From JAGPUQ01 sp947084925 (GTDB lineage Bacteria; Pseudomonadota; Gammaproteobacteria; Pseudomonadales; Porticoccaceae), in NCBI GenBank assembly GCA_947084925.1, contig CAMTUJ010000010.1, forward strand, positions 1 through 64,000: 64,000 nt of DNA, written 5' to 3'. Both the position numbers and the translations under genes were made by a program. The notes beneath the pieces are model-generated. The model did not search any database. It saw only the letters and a list, made by a program, of their open reading frames with translations, and was not told where the DNA came from. Below, piece by piece: positions 50,496-59,080 of this stretch. Within the stretch, counting starts at the first letter, position 1. The number at the start of each line of letters is the position of its first letter.

Positions 50496-50518
50496 GTTTC
50501 GCCCCTGCGCTTGCCCCC

Positions 50519-50548
50519 ACAAAGCCGGCTGCTGCCGGCTTTGTCGTT
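50519..50548 (+). terminator. Intrinsic terminator of rpsT
   Basis: ACAAAGCCGGC (50519-50529) and GCCGGCTTTGT (50534-50544) form an 11-base perfect stem around a TGCT loop, followed by CGTTTT. Confidence 0.9.
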
Positions 50549-50644
50549 TTCCGCCCTTGCCTGCCTCCGCCGGCATTCTTTGTGTCCCTGAAACCCGGTA
50601 GTCTTGGCGCCGAACAACCGCCATCAAGGGAGCAACAGGCCGCC

Positions 50645-51223
50645 ATGCGCATGCGCAACGCCGGGGAAAAAATCCTCGAATCCATTCTCTTCAATTCGCG
50701 CTGGATACTGGCGCCGGTCTACATCGGTCTCGTCATCTCGCTGCTGATGCTGCTGACGGCGTTCGTCACGGAGATCATCCACACCGTACCGCAGCTGATC
50801 GGCATGAAGACCGAGGTGGTGATCCTCACGGTGTTGTCGCTGATCGACCTGTCGCTGGCACTCAATCTGGTGCTGATCGTGATGTTTTCAGGGTACGAAA
50901 ATTTTGTTTCGAGGATCGACACCGGCGACAGCGAGGATCGCCCGCAATGGATGGGCACGCTCGATTTCTCCGGCATGAAGATGAAGCTCATCGGCTCCAT
51001 CGTCGCGATCTCGGCGATCTCGCTGCTGCGCGCTTTCATGACGCTGACCAGCGGCGACACTCCGCTCGACGAGGCGCGTCTGCGCTGGATGGTCATCCTG
51101 CACCTGACCTTCATCGCCTCCGGCGTATTGTTTGCCGCAATGGACTGGATTGCCGCGCTGACCGATGCCGGCAAAGAGAAGGAGAAGCGCACATCCGAAG
51201 CGGCCCGCACGGGCGGCGGTTGA
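50645..51223 (+). CDS. yqhA: UPF0114 (YqhA) family membrane protein
   Basis: Small integral membrane protein of the UPF0114/YqhA family, 192 residues from ATG 50645. The family signature EKILESILFNSRWILAPVY is near residues 8-26, followed by hydrophobic segments about 27-45, 63-83, 116-134 and 147-167. GDSEDRPQWMGTLDFSGMK is the conserved polar loop. Function is unknown; relatives are found throughout proteobacteria. A second ATG two codons later could start it. It converges on proB after a 49-bp gap. Confidence 0.9.
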   Translation: MRMRNAGEKILESILFNSRWILAPVYIGLVISLLMLLTAFVTEIIHTVPQLIGMKTEVVILTVLSLIDLSLALNLVLIVMFSGYENFVSRIDTGDSEDRPQWMGTLDFSGMKMKLIGSIVAISAISLLRAFMTLTSGDTPLDEARLRWMVILHLTFIASGVLFAAMDWIAALTDAGKEKEKRTSEAARTGGG

Positions 51224-51272
51224 TGCAAAATCGGTACGCTCCGGGCAATCGCGCGTTCGCCGCCAGGTTGGT

Positions 51273-52400
51273 TCAGACCAGTACCAGATTGTCGCGGTGA
51301 ATCAGCTCGGCGTCGCCGCCGTAGCCCAGTACTTCCGGGATGCGGTCGCTGCCCAGACCGGCGATGCGCCGGGTTTCCGCGGCGCTGTAATTGATCAGGC
51401 CGCGAGCGATCTCGCGCCCGTCCTCGGCGAGGCAGCGCACCAGATCGCCGCGGGCGTAGTCGCCCTCGCAGCGCAAGACACCCACCGGCAGCAGGCTCCG
51501 GCCGGACTCGCGCAGTACCCGCACCGCCCCGGCATCCAGGGTGACGGCGCCCTTCGCCTGAAGCTGTCCCGCCAGCCACTGCTTGCGCGCCACCAGAGGT
51601 TCGCTGTCGGCGACCAGCAAGGTGCCCAGCAGCTCGCCTGCGGCGAGTCGGGTCAGCACCTGGTCGACGCGACCCCCGGCGATCAGCGTGTGCGCACCGG
51701 AGCGTGCCGCGAGCCGCGCGGCGCGCAGTTTGGTGATCATCCCGCCGCGGCTGAGCTGGCTGGCGCTGCCGCCGGCGATGGCGTCGAGGCCGAGATCCAG
51801 GGCGCGGCCGCGATGGATCAGGGTGGCGTCGGGATTCGCCCGGGGGTCGGCGCTGTAGAGACCGTCGCGGTCGGTGAGGATCACCAGCAGCGGCGCTTCG
51901 ATGAGATTGGCGACCAAGGCTCCCAGCGTGTCGTTGTCGCCGAAGCGGATCTCGTCGGTGACCACGGTGTCGTTCTCGTTGACCACCGGCACCACGCCCA
52001 GCTTGATCAGGGTGGTCAGGGTGTGGCGCGCATTGAGATACCGCTGCCGGTTCGAGAGATCGTCATGGTCGAGCAGGATCTGGGCGGTATGGCGGCCGTA
52101 GCGCTGAAAACAGGACTCATAGGCCTCGATCAGGCCCATCTGACCGACCGCGGCGGCGGCTTGCAGTTCGTGCAGTTCGCGCGGGCGCTGCGCCCAGTTG
52201 AGTCGGGCCATGCCTTCGGCGATGGCGCCCGAGGAGACCAGCACGATTTCGTAGCCACGGTCCTGGAGCGCGGCGATCTGGCCGACCCAGCCGGCGATGG
52301 CTTCCCGGGCCAGGCCGCGGCCGTCGTTGGTGAGCAGGGCACTGCCGATCTTGACCACCCAGCGGCGGGCGGCGGTGACCTGGCGGCGTTCAGCGTCCAC
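51273..52400 (-). CDS. proB: Glutamate 5-kinase
   Basis: First enzyme of proline synthesis, 375 residues: an amino acid kinase domain (about residues 1-255) and a C-terminal PUA domain. The WVVKIGSALLTNDGRGL opening, VSSGAIAEGM loop, NENDTVVTDEIRFGDND segment and GGMITKLRAA motif are characteristic. Start is GTG at 52400; no strong Shine-Dalgarno is seen. It follows obgE by 14 bases, completing rplU-rpmA-obgE-proB. proA is not in the window. Confidence 0.95.
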   Translation of the reverse strand: MDAERRQVTAARRWVVKIGSALLTNDGRGLAREAIAGWVGQIAALQDRGYEIVLVSSGAIAEGMARLNWAQRPRELHELQAAAAVGQMGLIEAYESCFQRYGRHTAQILLDHDDLSNRQRYLNARHTLTTLIKLGVVPVVNENDTVVTDEIRFGDNDTLGALVANLIEAPLLVILTDRDGLYSADPRANPDATLIHRGRALDLGLDAIAGGSASQLSRGGMITKLRAARLAARSGAHTLIAGGRVDQVLTRLAAGELLGTLLVADSEPLVARKQWLAGQLQAKGAVTLDAGAVRVLRESGRSLLPVGVLRCEGDYARGDLVRCLAEDGREIARGLINYSAAETRRIAGLGSDRIPEVLGYGGDAELIHRDNLVLV

Positions 52401-52414
52401 GGTGCGGGTTCCGG

Positions 52415-53605
52415 TCAGGGGGCACGGAACACCTCCACATCATGGTCATCGTCGTCGTCATCCAGGTCCGCGAGTTCGTCATCCGCGCCGGTCCGTTGCG
52501 CCTGCAGCCAGGCGATGCGCTCGCGGGCCTCGCGCTGCATGGCTTCCTGCATTTCGCGTTCGTGGCGCGCGGCTTCGGGATCTTCGGCCTGGACGCGGGC
52601 GCGCGCTTCGAGGTAATTCATCACCGCTTCGCACAGTTCGGTGGTGCCCGCGCGTTCGGCGGCCGAGATCAGATACCAGGGCGCATCCCAGCCGAGGTCG
52701 TCCACGATGGCGGCGGCGCGCGCGCGGGCCTCGTCCGGGGTCAGCAGGTCGGCCTTGTTGAACACCAGCCAGCAATCCCGCCGGGCCAGCGTGGGGCTGA
52801 ATTTTTCGAGTTCCCCGTGCAGGGTGCGCACGGACTCCGCCGGATCGCTCTCGTCCAGGGGCGCGAGATCGACAAGATGCAGAAGGAGTCGCGTACGCGT
52901 CAGGTGACGCAGAAAGCGGATACCGAGCCCCGCGCCTTCAGCCGCGCCCTCGATCACTCCGGGCACGTCGGCGACCACGAAGCTGCGGTAATGCGCCAGT
53001 GACACCACGCCGAGATTGGGTACCAGGGTGGTAAACGGGTAATCCGCGACCTTGGGCCGCGCCGCCGAGATCGCGTGGATGAGCGTGGATTTGCCGGCGT
53101 TGGGCAAGCCCAGCAGTCCCACATCGGCGAGCAGCTTGAGTTCGAGGCGTAGATGGCGGGTCTCGCCTTCGCTGCCGGGGCTGGTGCGCCGGGGGGCGCG
53201 ATTGATGCTGGATTTGAAGCGGGCGTTGCCGAGGCCGTGGAAGCCACCGCGCGCCACCACCAGGCGCTCGCCGGAGGTGGTGAGGTCGCCGATGATTTCG
53301 TCGGTGTCGGCATCCATCACGGTGGTGCCCACGGGGACCGGCAGCAGCAGATCCTCGGCCGAGCGGCCCCGGCAGTTGGCGCCGCGGCCAGTGGCGCCGC
53401 TGTCGGCCCGAAACACGCGCTGATAGCGGTAGTCCACCAGGGTGTTGAGCCCGGGATCGGCGACCAGGATGACGCTGCCGCCATCGCCGCCATCGCCACC
53501 ATCGGGACCGCCCTTGGGAATGTACTTTTCGCGCCGGAAGCTCATGCAGCCGTTGCCGCCGTTGCCGGCGATGACATTGATGGGCGCTTCGTCGACGAAT
53601 TTCAT
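52415..53605 (-). CDS. obgE: Obg family GTPase
   Basis: Essential ribosome-assembly and stress GTPase, 396 residues. The glycine-rich Obg domain fills residues 1-158 (MKFVDEAPINVIAGNGGNGC onward), and the G domain follows with GLPNAGKSTL near 166-175, DVPGVIEGA, and FNKADLL. A charged C-terminal tail contains an acidic ADLDDDDDDHDVEVF stretch. It lies downstream of rpmA after a terminator-like hairpin, so it may be partly uncoupled from the ribosomal protein genes. Confidence 0.96.
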   Translation of the reverse strand: MKFVDEAPINVIAGNGGNGCMSFRREKYIPKGGPDGGDGGDGGSVILVADPGLNTLVDYRYQRVFRADSGATGRGANCRGRSAEDLLLPVPVGTTVMDADTDEIIGDLTTSGERLVVARGGFHGLGNARFKSSINRAPRRTSPGSEGETRHLRLELKLLADVGLLGLPNAGKSTLIHAISAARPKVADYPFTTLVPNLGVVSLAHYRSFVVADVPGVIEGAAEGAGLGIRFLRHLTRTRLLLHLVDLAPLDESDPAESVRTLHGELEKFSPTLARRDCWLVFNKADLLTPDEARARAAAIVDDLGWDAPWYLISAAERAGTTELCEAVMNYLEARARVQAEDPEAARHEREMQEAMQREARERIAWLQAQRTGADDELADLDDDDDDHDVEVFRAP

Positions 53606-53675
53606 GCGCTGTATCCCCCGGAAGCTGGAGTTCCGGCGTATCGAATCATATGCCAGGCGGGTTGGCCGCCTCCAT

Positions 53676-53702
53676 AAAAAAAGCCCCGGTAAAGGGGCTT
53701 TT
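53676..53702 (-). terminator. Intrinsic terminator after rpmA
   Basis: AAAAGCCCC (53679-53687) pairs with GGGGCTTTT (53694-53702) around a six-base loop. On the minus strand a run of seven T follows, so it should end most rplU-rpmA transcripts before obgE. On the plus strand it also ends in TTTT. Confidence 0.8.
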
Positions 53703-53725
53703 CCGCAAGCCTGTCGCGCTGGCGG

Positions 53726-53983
53726 TCAGTTGACCACGACGTCGACGAAGCGGCGGTTGTGCGGTCCCCGCACCGCGAAGCGGACCGTGCCGTCGGCGGT
53801 GGCAAACAGGGTGTGGTCGCGGCCGATGCCGACGTTGACGCCACCGTGAAACGCGGTGCCGCGTTGCCGCACGATGATGCTGCCCGCGGTGACGTTCTCG
53901 CCGCCAAAGCATTTCACGCCGAGGCGCTTGCTGTGGGAGTCGCGGCCATTGCGGGTACTGCCGCCTGCCTTTTTGGTTGCCAT
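53726..53983 (-). CDS. rpmA: 50S ribosomal protein L27
   Basis: Large-subunit protein L27, 85 residues, starting MATKKAGGSTRNGRDSHSKR; the N-terminal tail reaches the peptidyl transferase centre. GGVNVGIGRDHTLFA near 47-61 is the conserved core. No cleavable N-terminal extension of the Firmicutes type is present. Follows rplU by 23 bases. Confidence 0.97.
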   Translation of the reverse strand: MATKKAGGSTRNGRDSHSKRLGVKCFGGENVTAGSIIVRQRGTAFHGGVNVGIGRDHTLFATADGTVRFAVRGPHNRRFVDVVVN

Positions 53984-54006
53984 CGATCCGCTCCTTTAAT
54001 CCGGGT

Positions 54007-54321
54007 TCAGCCGGCGCTGATGCCGGTAATTTTGATCTGGGTGTACCACTGGCGGTGACCCATCTGCTTCATGTGGTGCTTGCGGCGGTGGAATTTCAGG
54101 ATCCTCACCTTGTCGGCGCGGCCCTGGCTGACCACCTCGGCGGTCACCTTGCCGCCGGCCACATAGGGCGCGCCCAGTTTGATGTCGCCGCCATCCGCCA
54201 CCATCAGGACACGGTCGAAATCGACCGTTTCGCCTGGGGCGACATTGAGTTTTTCGACGTTGAGTACTTCACCCGGTTCGACCCGGTGTTGTTTGCCGCC
54301 GCTTTCGATAACCGCGTACAT
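54007..54321 (-). CDS. rplU: 50S ribosomal protein L21
   Basis: Large-subunit protein L21, 104 residues, with MYAVIESGGKQHRVEPGE at the N-terminus and KFHRRKHHMKQMGHRQWYT near the C-terminus, which binds 23S rRNA. First gene of rplU-rpmA. A strong promoter lies at 54383-54411. The leader contains a small hairpin (GGCTTC/GAAGCC, 54343-54358) that might be involved in autoregulation, but this is not established. Confidence 0.97.
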   Translation of the reverse strand: MYAVIESGGKQHRVEPGEVLNVEKLNVAPGETVDFDRVLMVADGGDIKLGAPYVAGGKVTAEVVSQGRADKVRILKFHRRKHHMKQMGHRQWYTQIKITGISAG

Positions 54322-54670
54322 GCTGAACTCCCGAACGGTCCCGGCTTCGGACGAAGCCAGCTACCCTGTGCAAAGGGCGGCGATTCTAAGCCAAGACCCG
54401 GGTTGCCGCAAGGCGCAACCGGTCCCGCGCGCCGCGCCGGCCTCCGGCGGGCGGTTTCAACGGCTGCGCCAAATCTGCTAGTGTGCGGCGGCACCGTCCG
54501 CCGATCCTGCGGGCCGGCAGACCCCGGTGAGAACACAAGCAGGCACGGCTCCACACCTGCGCTGCCGCCCCGCACGGGCGGCTGGCGGGCAGTGTGGACC
54601 CGAGTCGCTTGACCAACAACAACGATCAGCGCCGACCGCCAAACCGCCGCATCAAACAGAGGGGAATCCC
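54322..54670. other. 349-bp gap between rplU and nudC
   Basis: The left part carries the rplU leader, a small hairpin at 54343-54358 and the rplU promoter at 54383-54411. The right part, about 250 bases before nudC, has no gene I can support; short open frames there are shadows. GAGGGGAAT just before 54671 is the nudC ribosome binding site. Confidence 0.6.
54383..54411 (-). promoter_or_regulatory. Sigma-70 promoter of rplU-rpmA
   Basis: On the minus strand TTGCGG (54411-54406) and TAGAAT (54388-54383) are 17 bases apart. The predicted start near 54376 gives a leader of about 55 bases to rplU. Confidence 0.7.
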
Positions 54671-55594
54671 ATGTCGATCATCAACACCTTTGCCGGCGGT
54701 CCCCTGGATCGCGCCAGCGACCGTCGCACCGATGCCGACTGGATCGCCGCGCAGCGCGCGAAACCCGATACCCGCGTCATTCCCTACTACCGGCTGCAAC
54801 CCCTGGTGACGCCGGGCGGCAACGCCATCGGCTGGCTGCCGGCCGCGGAGTTGGGCGAATTCCTCGGTGCCGATCTGCCCTGTATTTTTCTGGGCCTCGA
54901 CACCGCCGGCGTGGCGCACTTTGCCCTGGACGTGACCGGCGTCGCGGACGCCCCGACCCTGGAACCCTTTCGCGGGGCGGGCCGCTTCATGGACCTGCGC
55001 GCCATCGCCTTGCGCCTGCCGCTGGGCGATCCCTCGACGCTCGCCACCGGCAAGGCCGTGCTCGACTGGCACGCGCGCCACCAGTGCTGCGCCGTGTGCG
55101 GCGCGCGCACCGCAATGCGGATGGCGGGCTACATGCGCAAATGCGGCAATCAGGACTGCAACGCCGAACACTTCCCCCGCACCGACCCGGTGGTGATCAT
55201 GCTCGCCGTGCGCGGCGACGAGGCCCTGGTGGGCCGCCAGAAGAGCTTCCCCCCCGGCATGTATTCGGCGCTCGCCGGTTTCATCGAGCCGGGCGAGAAC
55301 ATCGAGGAGGCGGTGCGGCGCGAGATTTTCGAAGAGGCCGGCATCCGCGTCGGCGCGGTGCACTACCATTCCACCCAGCCCTGGCCCTGGCCCTCGTCGC
55401 TGATGATCGGCTGCTTCGCCGACGCCGAAAGCACGGAGATCCATATCGACGGGCAGGAGCTGGAGGAGGCGCGCTGGGTGTCGCGCAACCTGCTCGCGGC
55501 CGCCTATCGCGGCGAGACCGGCACCGGCGTGCTGCTGCCGCCGCCCATGGCCATCGCCCACCAGTTGCTCAAGACCTTTATCGAGCAGGGCTGA
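54671..55594 (+). CDS. nudC: NAD+ diphosphatase / NAD-cap hydrolase NudC
   Basis: Nudix hydrolase cleaving NADH and removing NAD caps from RNA, 307 residues. A zinc ribbon is formed by CCAVCGAR near 136-143 and KCGNQDC near 156-162. The Nudix box GFIEPGENIEEAVRREIFEE is near 199-218, followed by AGI. QPWPWPSS near 236-243 is the NudC-specific version of the SQPWPFPxS motif. The ATG at 54671 follows AGAGGGGAAT; the frame open to 54527 is not needed. It stands between the rplU promoter region and the acyl-CoA genes. Confidence 0.93.
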   Translation: MSIINTFAGGPLDRASDRRTDADWIAAQRAKPDTRVIPYYRLQPLVTPGGNAIGWLPAAELGEFLGADLPCIFLGLDTAGVAHFALDVTGVADAPTLEPFRGAGRFMDLRAIALRLPLGDPSTLATGKAVLDWHARHQCCAVCGARTAMRMAGYMRKCGNQDCNAEHFPRTDPVVIMLAVRGDEALVGRQKSFPPGMYSALAGFIEPGENIEEAVRREIFEEAGIRVGAVHYHSTQPWPWPSSLMIGCFADAESTEIHIDGQELEEARWVSRNLLAAAYRGETGTGVLLPPPMAIAHQLLKTFIEQG

Positions 55595-55661
55595 GTCCGA
55601 TTCTTTTTGGATTAGAGTTTCAAACCCGAATTCCAAATTTCCAAACCAGAGAACCGCAACC

Positions 55662-56492
55662 ATGAAATACCGCGAAATTCTTTACGAGGTTAAAGACGGC
55701 GTCGCCCTGGTGACGCTCAACCGTCCCGACAAACTCAACGCCTGGACCACCCGCATGGCGGAAGAGATCCAGGACGCCACGCTCGCGGCGGCCGAGGACG
55801 CCGCGGCGCGGGTGATCGTGATCACCGGCGCCGGCCGGGGCTTCTGCTCCGGCGCCGACATGAAGCTGCTGTCGGACATGGGTGACGGCGGCAAGGGCCA
55901 GGCCGCCACCGATGATCCTGACGATAGCCCCCGCGCGCGGCCCAGCGACGTGCGTGCCGACTACACCCACAAATACTCGTATTTTCCCGCCATTCCCAAG
56001 CCGGTGATCGCCGCCATCAACGGCCCGGTGGCCGGCATCGGGTTGGTGATGACGCTCTATTGCGACATCCGCATCGCCGCCGCCGACGCCAAGTTCACCA
56101 GCGCCTTCGTAAAGCGCGGCCTGATCGCCGAATACGGCGGCGCCTGGCTCGCCGCGCGCGTCATGGGGGTCGCCAATGCGCTCGAAATCTTCATCTCCGG
56201 ACGGGTTTTCGACGGCGTCGAGGCGCGCGACCTGGGGCTGGTGAACCGGGTGTTGCCGAGCGACGGTTTCATGGATGCGGTGATGAAATACGCCCGCGAC
56301 ATGGCGCACAACAACTCACCGCGCTCGATGGGCGTGATCAAGCACCAGATCTGGGAGAGCCTGTTCCAGAGCCTCGGCGAAGGCGTCGAGCTTTCGGTGG
56401 TGGAAATGAAAGCCAGCATCGCGAGCGAGGATTTCAAGGAGGGCGTCGCGCACTTTCTCGAAAAACGCCAAGCGCGTTTCAGCGGGCGTTGA
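55662..56492 (+). CDS. Enoyl-CoA hydratase/isomerase family protein
   Basis: Crotonase-fold protein of 276 residues. The oxyanion-hole segments are visible: FCSGADMKLL near 62-71 and INGPVAGIGLVM near 119-130, with a downstream Glu (IAEYGGAW near 153-160) in a catalytic position. A polar insertion follows the first segment, around residues 74-102 (GDGGKGQAATDDPDDS), and is seen in subgroups handling bulky acyl-CoAs. It begins a block with an SDR, a thiolase-like protein and a DUF35 protein, suggesting a beta-oxidation-like module. Exact substrate unknown. Confidence 0.88.
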   Translation: MKYREILYEVKDGVALVTLNRPDKLNAWTTRMAEEIQDATLAAAEDAAARVIVITGAGRGFCSGADMKLLSDMGDGGKGQAATDDPDDSPRARPSDVRADYTHKYSYFPAIPKPVIAAINGPVAGIGLVMTLYCDIRIAAADAKFTSAFVKRGLIAEYGGAWLAARVMGVANALEIFISGRVFDGVEARDLGLVNRVLPSDGFMDAVMKYARDMAHNNSPRSMGVIKHQIWESLFQSLGEGVELSVVEMKASIASEDFKEGVAHFLEKRQARFSGR

Positions 56493-56533
56493 AACGGAGC
56501 ACCGAACCGGCGACAAGGCACCGCTTCCGTCTT

Positions 56534-56554
56534 GCCCGCGCAGGCGGGCATCCA
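56534..56554. repeat. REP-like palindrome
   Basis: GCCCGC (56534-56539) and GCGGGC (56544-56549) form a stem around GCAG and are followed by ATCCAG. Its reverse complement matches the core at 62702-62723 (CTGGATGCCCGC, four bases, GCGGGC), so it belongs to a dispersed REP-type family. It lies in the gap between the enoyl-CoA hydratase and SDR genes. Confidence 0.6.
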
Positions 56555-56683
56555 GTGCGGGTTCCCGCGTGCTGAGCAAGGCATCCGGGGACAGGCGGCG
56601 CGGGGACAGCGGAAAATGGATTTTTGGCGGTGGCCAACAAACAGCAAACACAAAAAGCAGATAACAGACTGCACGGGGGCAAC

Positions 56684-57466
56684 ATGGAACGGGTAGCAGG
56701 CAAGGTGGCGCTGGTCACCGGCGCCGCTTCGGGGCTGGGGCGGGCGACCGCGCTCCGGCTCGCGGAGGAGGGCGCGCGGGTGATGGTCACCGACTGGGAG
56801 GATCGCGGCGGCGCCGAAACCGTCGACATGATTCGCGCCGCGGGCGGCGAGGCGCGCTTTCGCCACCAGGACGTGTCCAGCGAAGAGGAATGGCAGGCGA
56901 CCATCGACGAGATCATCGCCACTTGGGGCCGGCTCGACGTGCTGGTCAACAATGCGGCGGTGATCATCGCCAAGTCGATCAGGGACACCACGCTCAAGGA
57001 CTGGCGCTGGCAGAACAGCATCGCCCTCGACGGTGTGTTCCTCGGCGTCAAGTACGGCTGCGCGGCGATGGAGAAATCCGGTGGCGGCTCGATCATCAAT
57101 ATCTCGTCCATCGCCGGCATCGTCGGCCTCGACAAATCCGCCGCATACTGCGCCGCCAAGGGCGGCGTGCGGCTGCTGACCAAGGCCGCGGCCGCCGAGT
57201 TCGCGCGCCTCAAGAACGGCGTGCGGGTGAACTCGGTGCATCCGGGCGTGATCCGCACCCCGGGCGTCGAGAAGACCATCCGCAAATACGGCGGCACCGA
57301 TAAAGAGGCGAAGGTGCGGGCGAGTTTCGAAGCCATGTCGCCGCTCGGCGAACTCGGCGAGCCCAGCGACATCGCCAACGGCGTGCTGTATCTGGCGTCC
57401 GACGAATCCAAATACATGCACGGTGCCGAGCTGGTGATCGACGCCGGTTTCAGCGCCGTGCGCTGA
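56684..57466 (+). CDS. Short-chain dehydrogenase/reductase
   Basis: Classical SDR of 260 residues. The cofactor motif TGAASGLGR lies near 13-21, the NNAA motif near 90-93 and the catalytic triad is Ser in IINISSIAG with YCAAKGG (Tyr then Lys) near 155-160. Asp after the second strand (VTDWEDRGG) predicts NAD(H). ATG at 56684 has GGGGG upstream; a frame from 56624 lacks this. Likely the hydroxyacyl-CoA dehydrogenase step of the surrounding module, or a hydroxysteroid-type enzyme; not resolvable. Confidence 0.88.
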   Translation: MERVAGKVALVTGAASGLGRATALRLAEEGARVMVTDWEDRGGAETVDMIRAAGGEARFRHQDVSSEEEWQATIDEIIATWGRLDVLVNNAAVIIAKSIRDTTLKDWRWQNSIALDGVFLGVKYGCAAMEKSGGGSIINISSIAGIVGLDKSAAYCAAKGGVRLLTKAAAAEFARLKNGVRVNSVHPGVIRTPGVEKTIRKYGGTDKEAKVRASFEAMSPLGELGEPSDIANGVLYLASDESKYMHGAELVIDAGFSAVR

Positions 57467-57486
57467 CTATCAATGAAGGGGGTGGA

Positions 57487-58659
57487 ATGAGCATCAAAGG
57501 TAAAGCCTATATCGCGGGTATCTACGAGCACCCGCTGCGCGAGGGCACCGGCAAAACCGTACCGCAACTGCACGCCGAAGTGGCCAAGGGCGCGCTCGAG
57601 GACGCCGGTCTCCACAAGAACGATATCGACGCCTACTACTGCGCCGGCGACGTGCCCGGCATGGGCGGTATCAATCAGGCCGAGTACATGGGCCTCAAGC
57701 TGCGCCAGATCGACAGCACCGAGACCGGCGGTTCGTCCTATGTGCTGCATGTGCGCCACGCCGCCCAGGCGATCGCCGCCGGCCACTGCAAGGTCGCGCT
57801 GATCACGCTGGCCGGGCGACCCCGCGCCGATGCCAAGGAAAACTACAGCATGCGCCCGGGCGGCGGTGCGCCTGCCGACTATGGCTTCGAGGCGCCGTTC
57901 CGGCCCAGCATCGTCAACATGTACGCCATGGTCGCGAAGCGCCACATGCACGAGTTCGGCACCACCAGCGCGCAGCTCGCCTGGGTCAAGGTCGCCGCGT
58001 CACAACACGCCCAGCACAATCCCCACGCGCTGTTGCGCGACGTGGTGACGGTGGAGGACGTGCTCAATTCGCCCGTGGTCAGCGATCCGTTGCACCGCCT
58101 CGACTGCTGCGTGATGACGGACGGCGGCGGCGCCATCATCATGGTCGCGCCCGAAATCGCGAAAAGCCTGAAGCGTCCGCGCATTCGTGTACTCGGCGCC
58201 GGCGAGGCGCCCAAGCACCTCAACGGCGGCAAGGTCGATCTCACCTATTCCGGCGCGCTCTGGTCCGGGGCCGATGCCTTTGCCGAAGCCGGGGTGAAGC
58301 CCAGCGACATCAAGTACGCGTCGATCTACGACTCCTTCACCATCACCGTGGTGGTGACGCTGGAGGATCTGGGCTTTTGCGCCAAGGGCAAGGGCGGCGC
58401 CTTCGTCGCCGACGGCAATCTCATCTCCGGCGTCGGCAAGCTGCCCTTCAACACCGACGGCGGCGGGCTGTGCAACAACCACCCGAGTGACCGCGGCGGC
58501 ATCACCAAGGTCATCGAAGCCGTGCGCCAGGTGCGCGGCGAAGCACATCCCAAAGTACAGGTACCCAACTGCAACCTGGTGCTCGCCCACGGCACCGGCG
58601 GCCTGCTCGGCTCGCGCATGGGCAGCGCCACAGTGATTCTGGATCGGGAGGACGCATGA
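57487..58659 (+). CDS. Thiolase-like protein without thiolase cysteines
   Basis: Thiolase-superfamily protein of 390 residues related to the SCP-x/lipid-transfer group. Where true thiolases have the nucleophilic Cys, this protein reads GGSSYVLHVRHAA near 81-93; the C-terminal active-site Cys region is replaced by LAHGTGGLLGSRMGSA. NNHPSDRGG keeps a His. The lack of both cysteines argues against ordinary thiolysis. Related Ltp-type proteins act as aldolases when paired with a DUF35 partner, and the next gene, overlapping by four bases, is such a partner. A steroid- or terpenoid-like side chain is a reasonable guess, no more. Confidence 0.82.
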   Translation: MSIKGKAYIAGIYEHPLREGTGKTVPQLHAEVAKGALEDAGLHKNDIDAYYCAGDVPGMGGINQAEYMGLKLRQIDSTETGGSSYVLHVRHAAQAIAAGHCKVALITLAGRPRADAKENYSMRPGGGAPADYGFEAPFRPSIVNMYAMVAKRHMHEFGTTSAQLAWVKVAASQHAQHNPHALLRDVVTVEDVLNSPVVSDPLHRLDCCVMTDGGGAIIMVAPEIAKSLKRPRIRVLGAGEAPKHLNGGKVDLTYSGALWSGADAFAEAGVKPSDIKYASIYDSFTITVVVTLEDLGFCAKGKGGAFVADGNLISGVGKLPFNTDGGGLCNNHPSDRGGITKVIEAVRQVRGEAHPKVQVPNCNLVLAHGTGGLLGSRMGSATVILDREDA

Positions 58660-59063
58660 GCGACGCAACCACGAAAACCGCCCCGCGCTCGAAAATTCGC
58701 GCGCCGCGCATCAACGACGAAAGCCGCCCGTTCTGGGAAGCCACCACCCGCGGCGAACTGCTGGTGAAACACTGCACCGCCTGCGGCGAGAACCACTATT
58801 TCCCGCGCACCTTCTGCCCGTTCTGCTTCAGCGACGCGACGGAATGGCTGAAGTGCAGCGGTCGCGGCACCATCTACACCTACAGCGTCACTCGGCGCGG
58901 CGAGCCCTACGCCATCGCCTATGTCACGCTGGCAGAAGGCCCCACCATGCTGACCAACCTGATCGACTGCGACTTCGACAAGCTCGCGGTCGGCCAGGCG
59001 GTGAAGGTGAAGTTTGTGGATACGGGCGAGGGTTCGGCGCTGCCGTTTTTTGTGCCGGGGTGA
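58656..59063 (+). CDS. DUF35 zinc-ribbon/OB-fold protein
   Basis: Acyl-CoA-associated protein of 135 residues: a rubredoxin-like zinc ribbon with CTACG near 37-41 and CPFCF near 52-56, then an OB fold with YTYSVTRRGEPYAIAYVTL near 70-88. These proteins bind acyl-CoA and pair with thiolase-like enzymes. The ATG overlaps the preceding stop (ATGA), so the two are translationally coupled and probably form a complex. The protein follows the thiolase-like gene in the same order as ChsH2-type/Ltp pairs in steroid degraders. Confidence 0.88.
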   Translation: MSDATTKTAPRSKIRAPRINDESRPFWEATTRGELLVKHCTACGENHYFPRTFCPFCFSDATEWLKCSGRGTIYTYSVTRRGEPYAIAYVTLAEGPTMLTNLIDCDFDKLAVGQAVKVKFVDTGEGSALPFFVPG

Positions 59064-59080
59064 GGGCGCAGGAGCGTGTC

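Noticed and set aside
54343..54358. Ribosomal L21 leader regulatory element
   Set aside because: Only a six-base hairpin is visible, too little to claim a known leader family.
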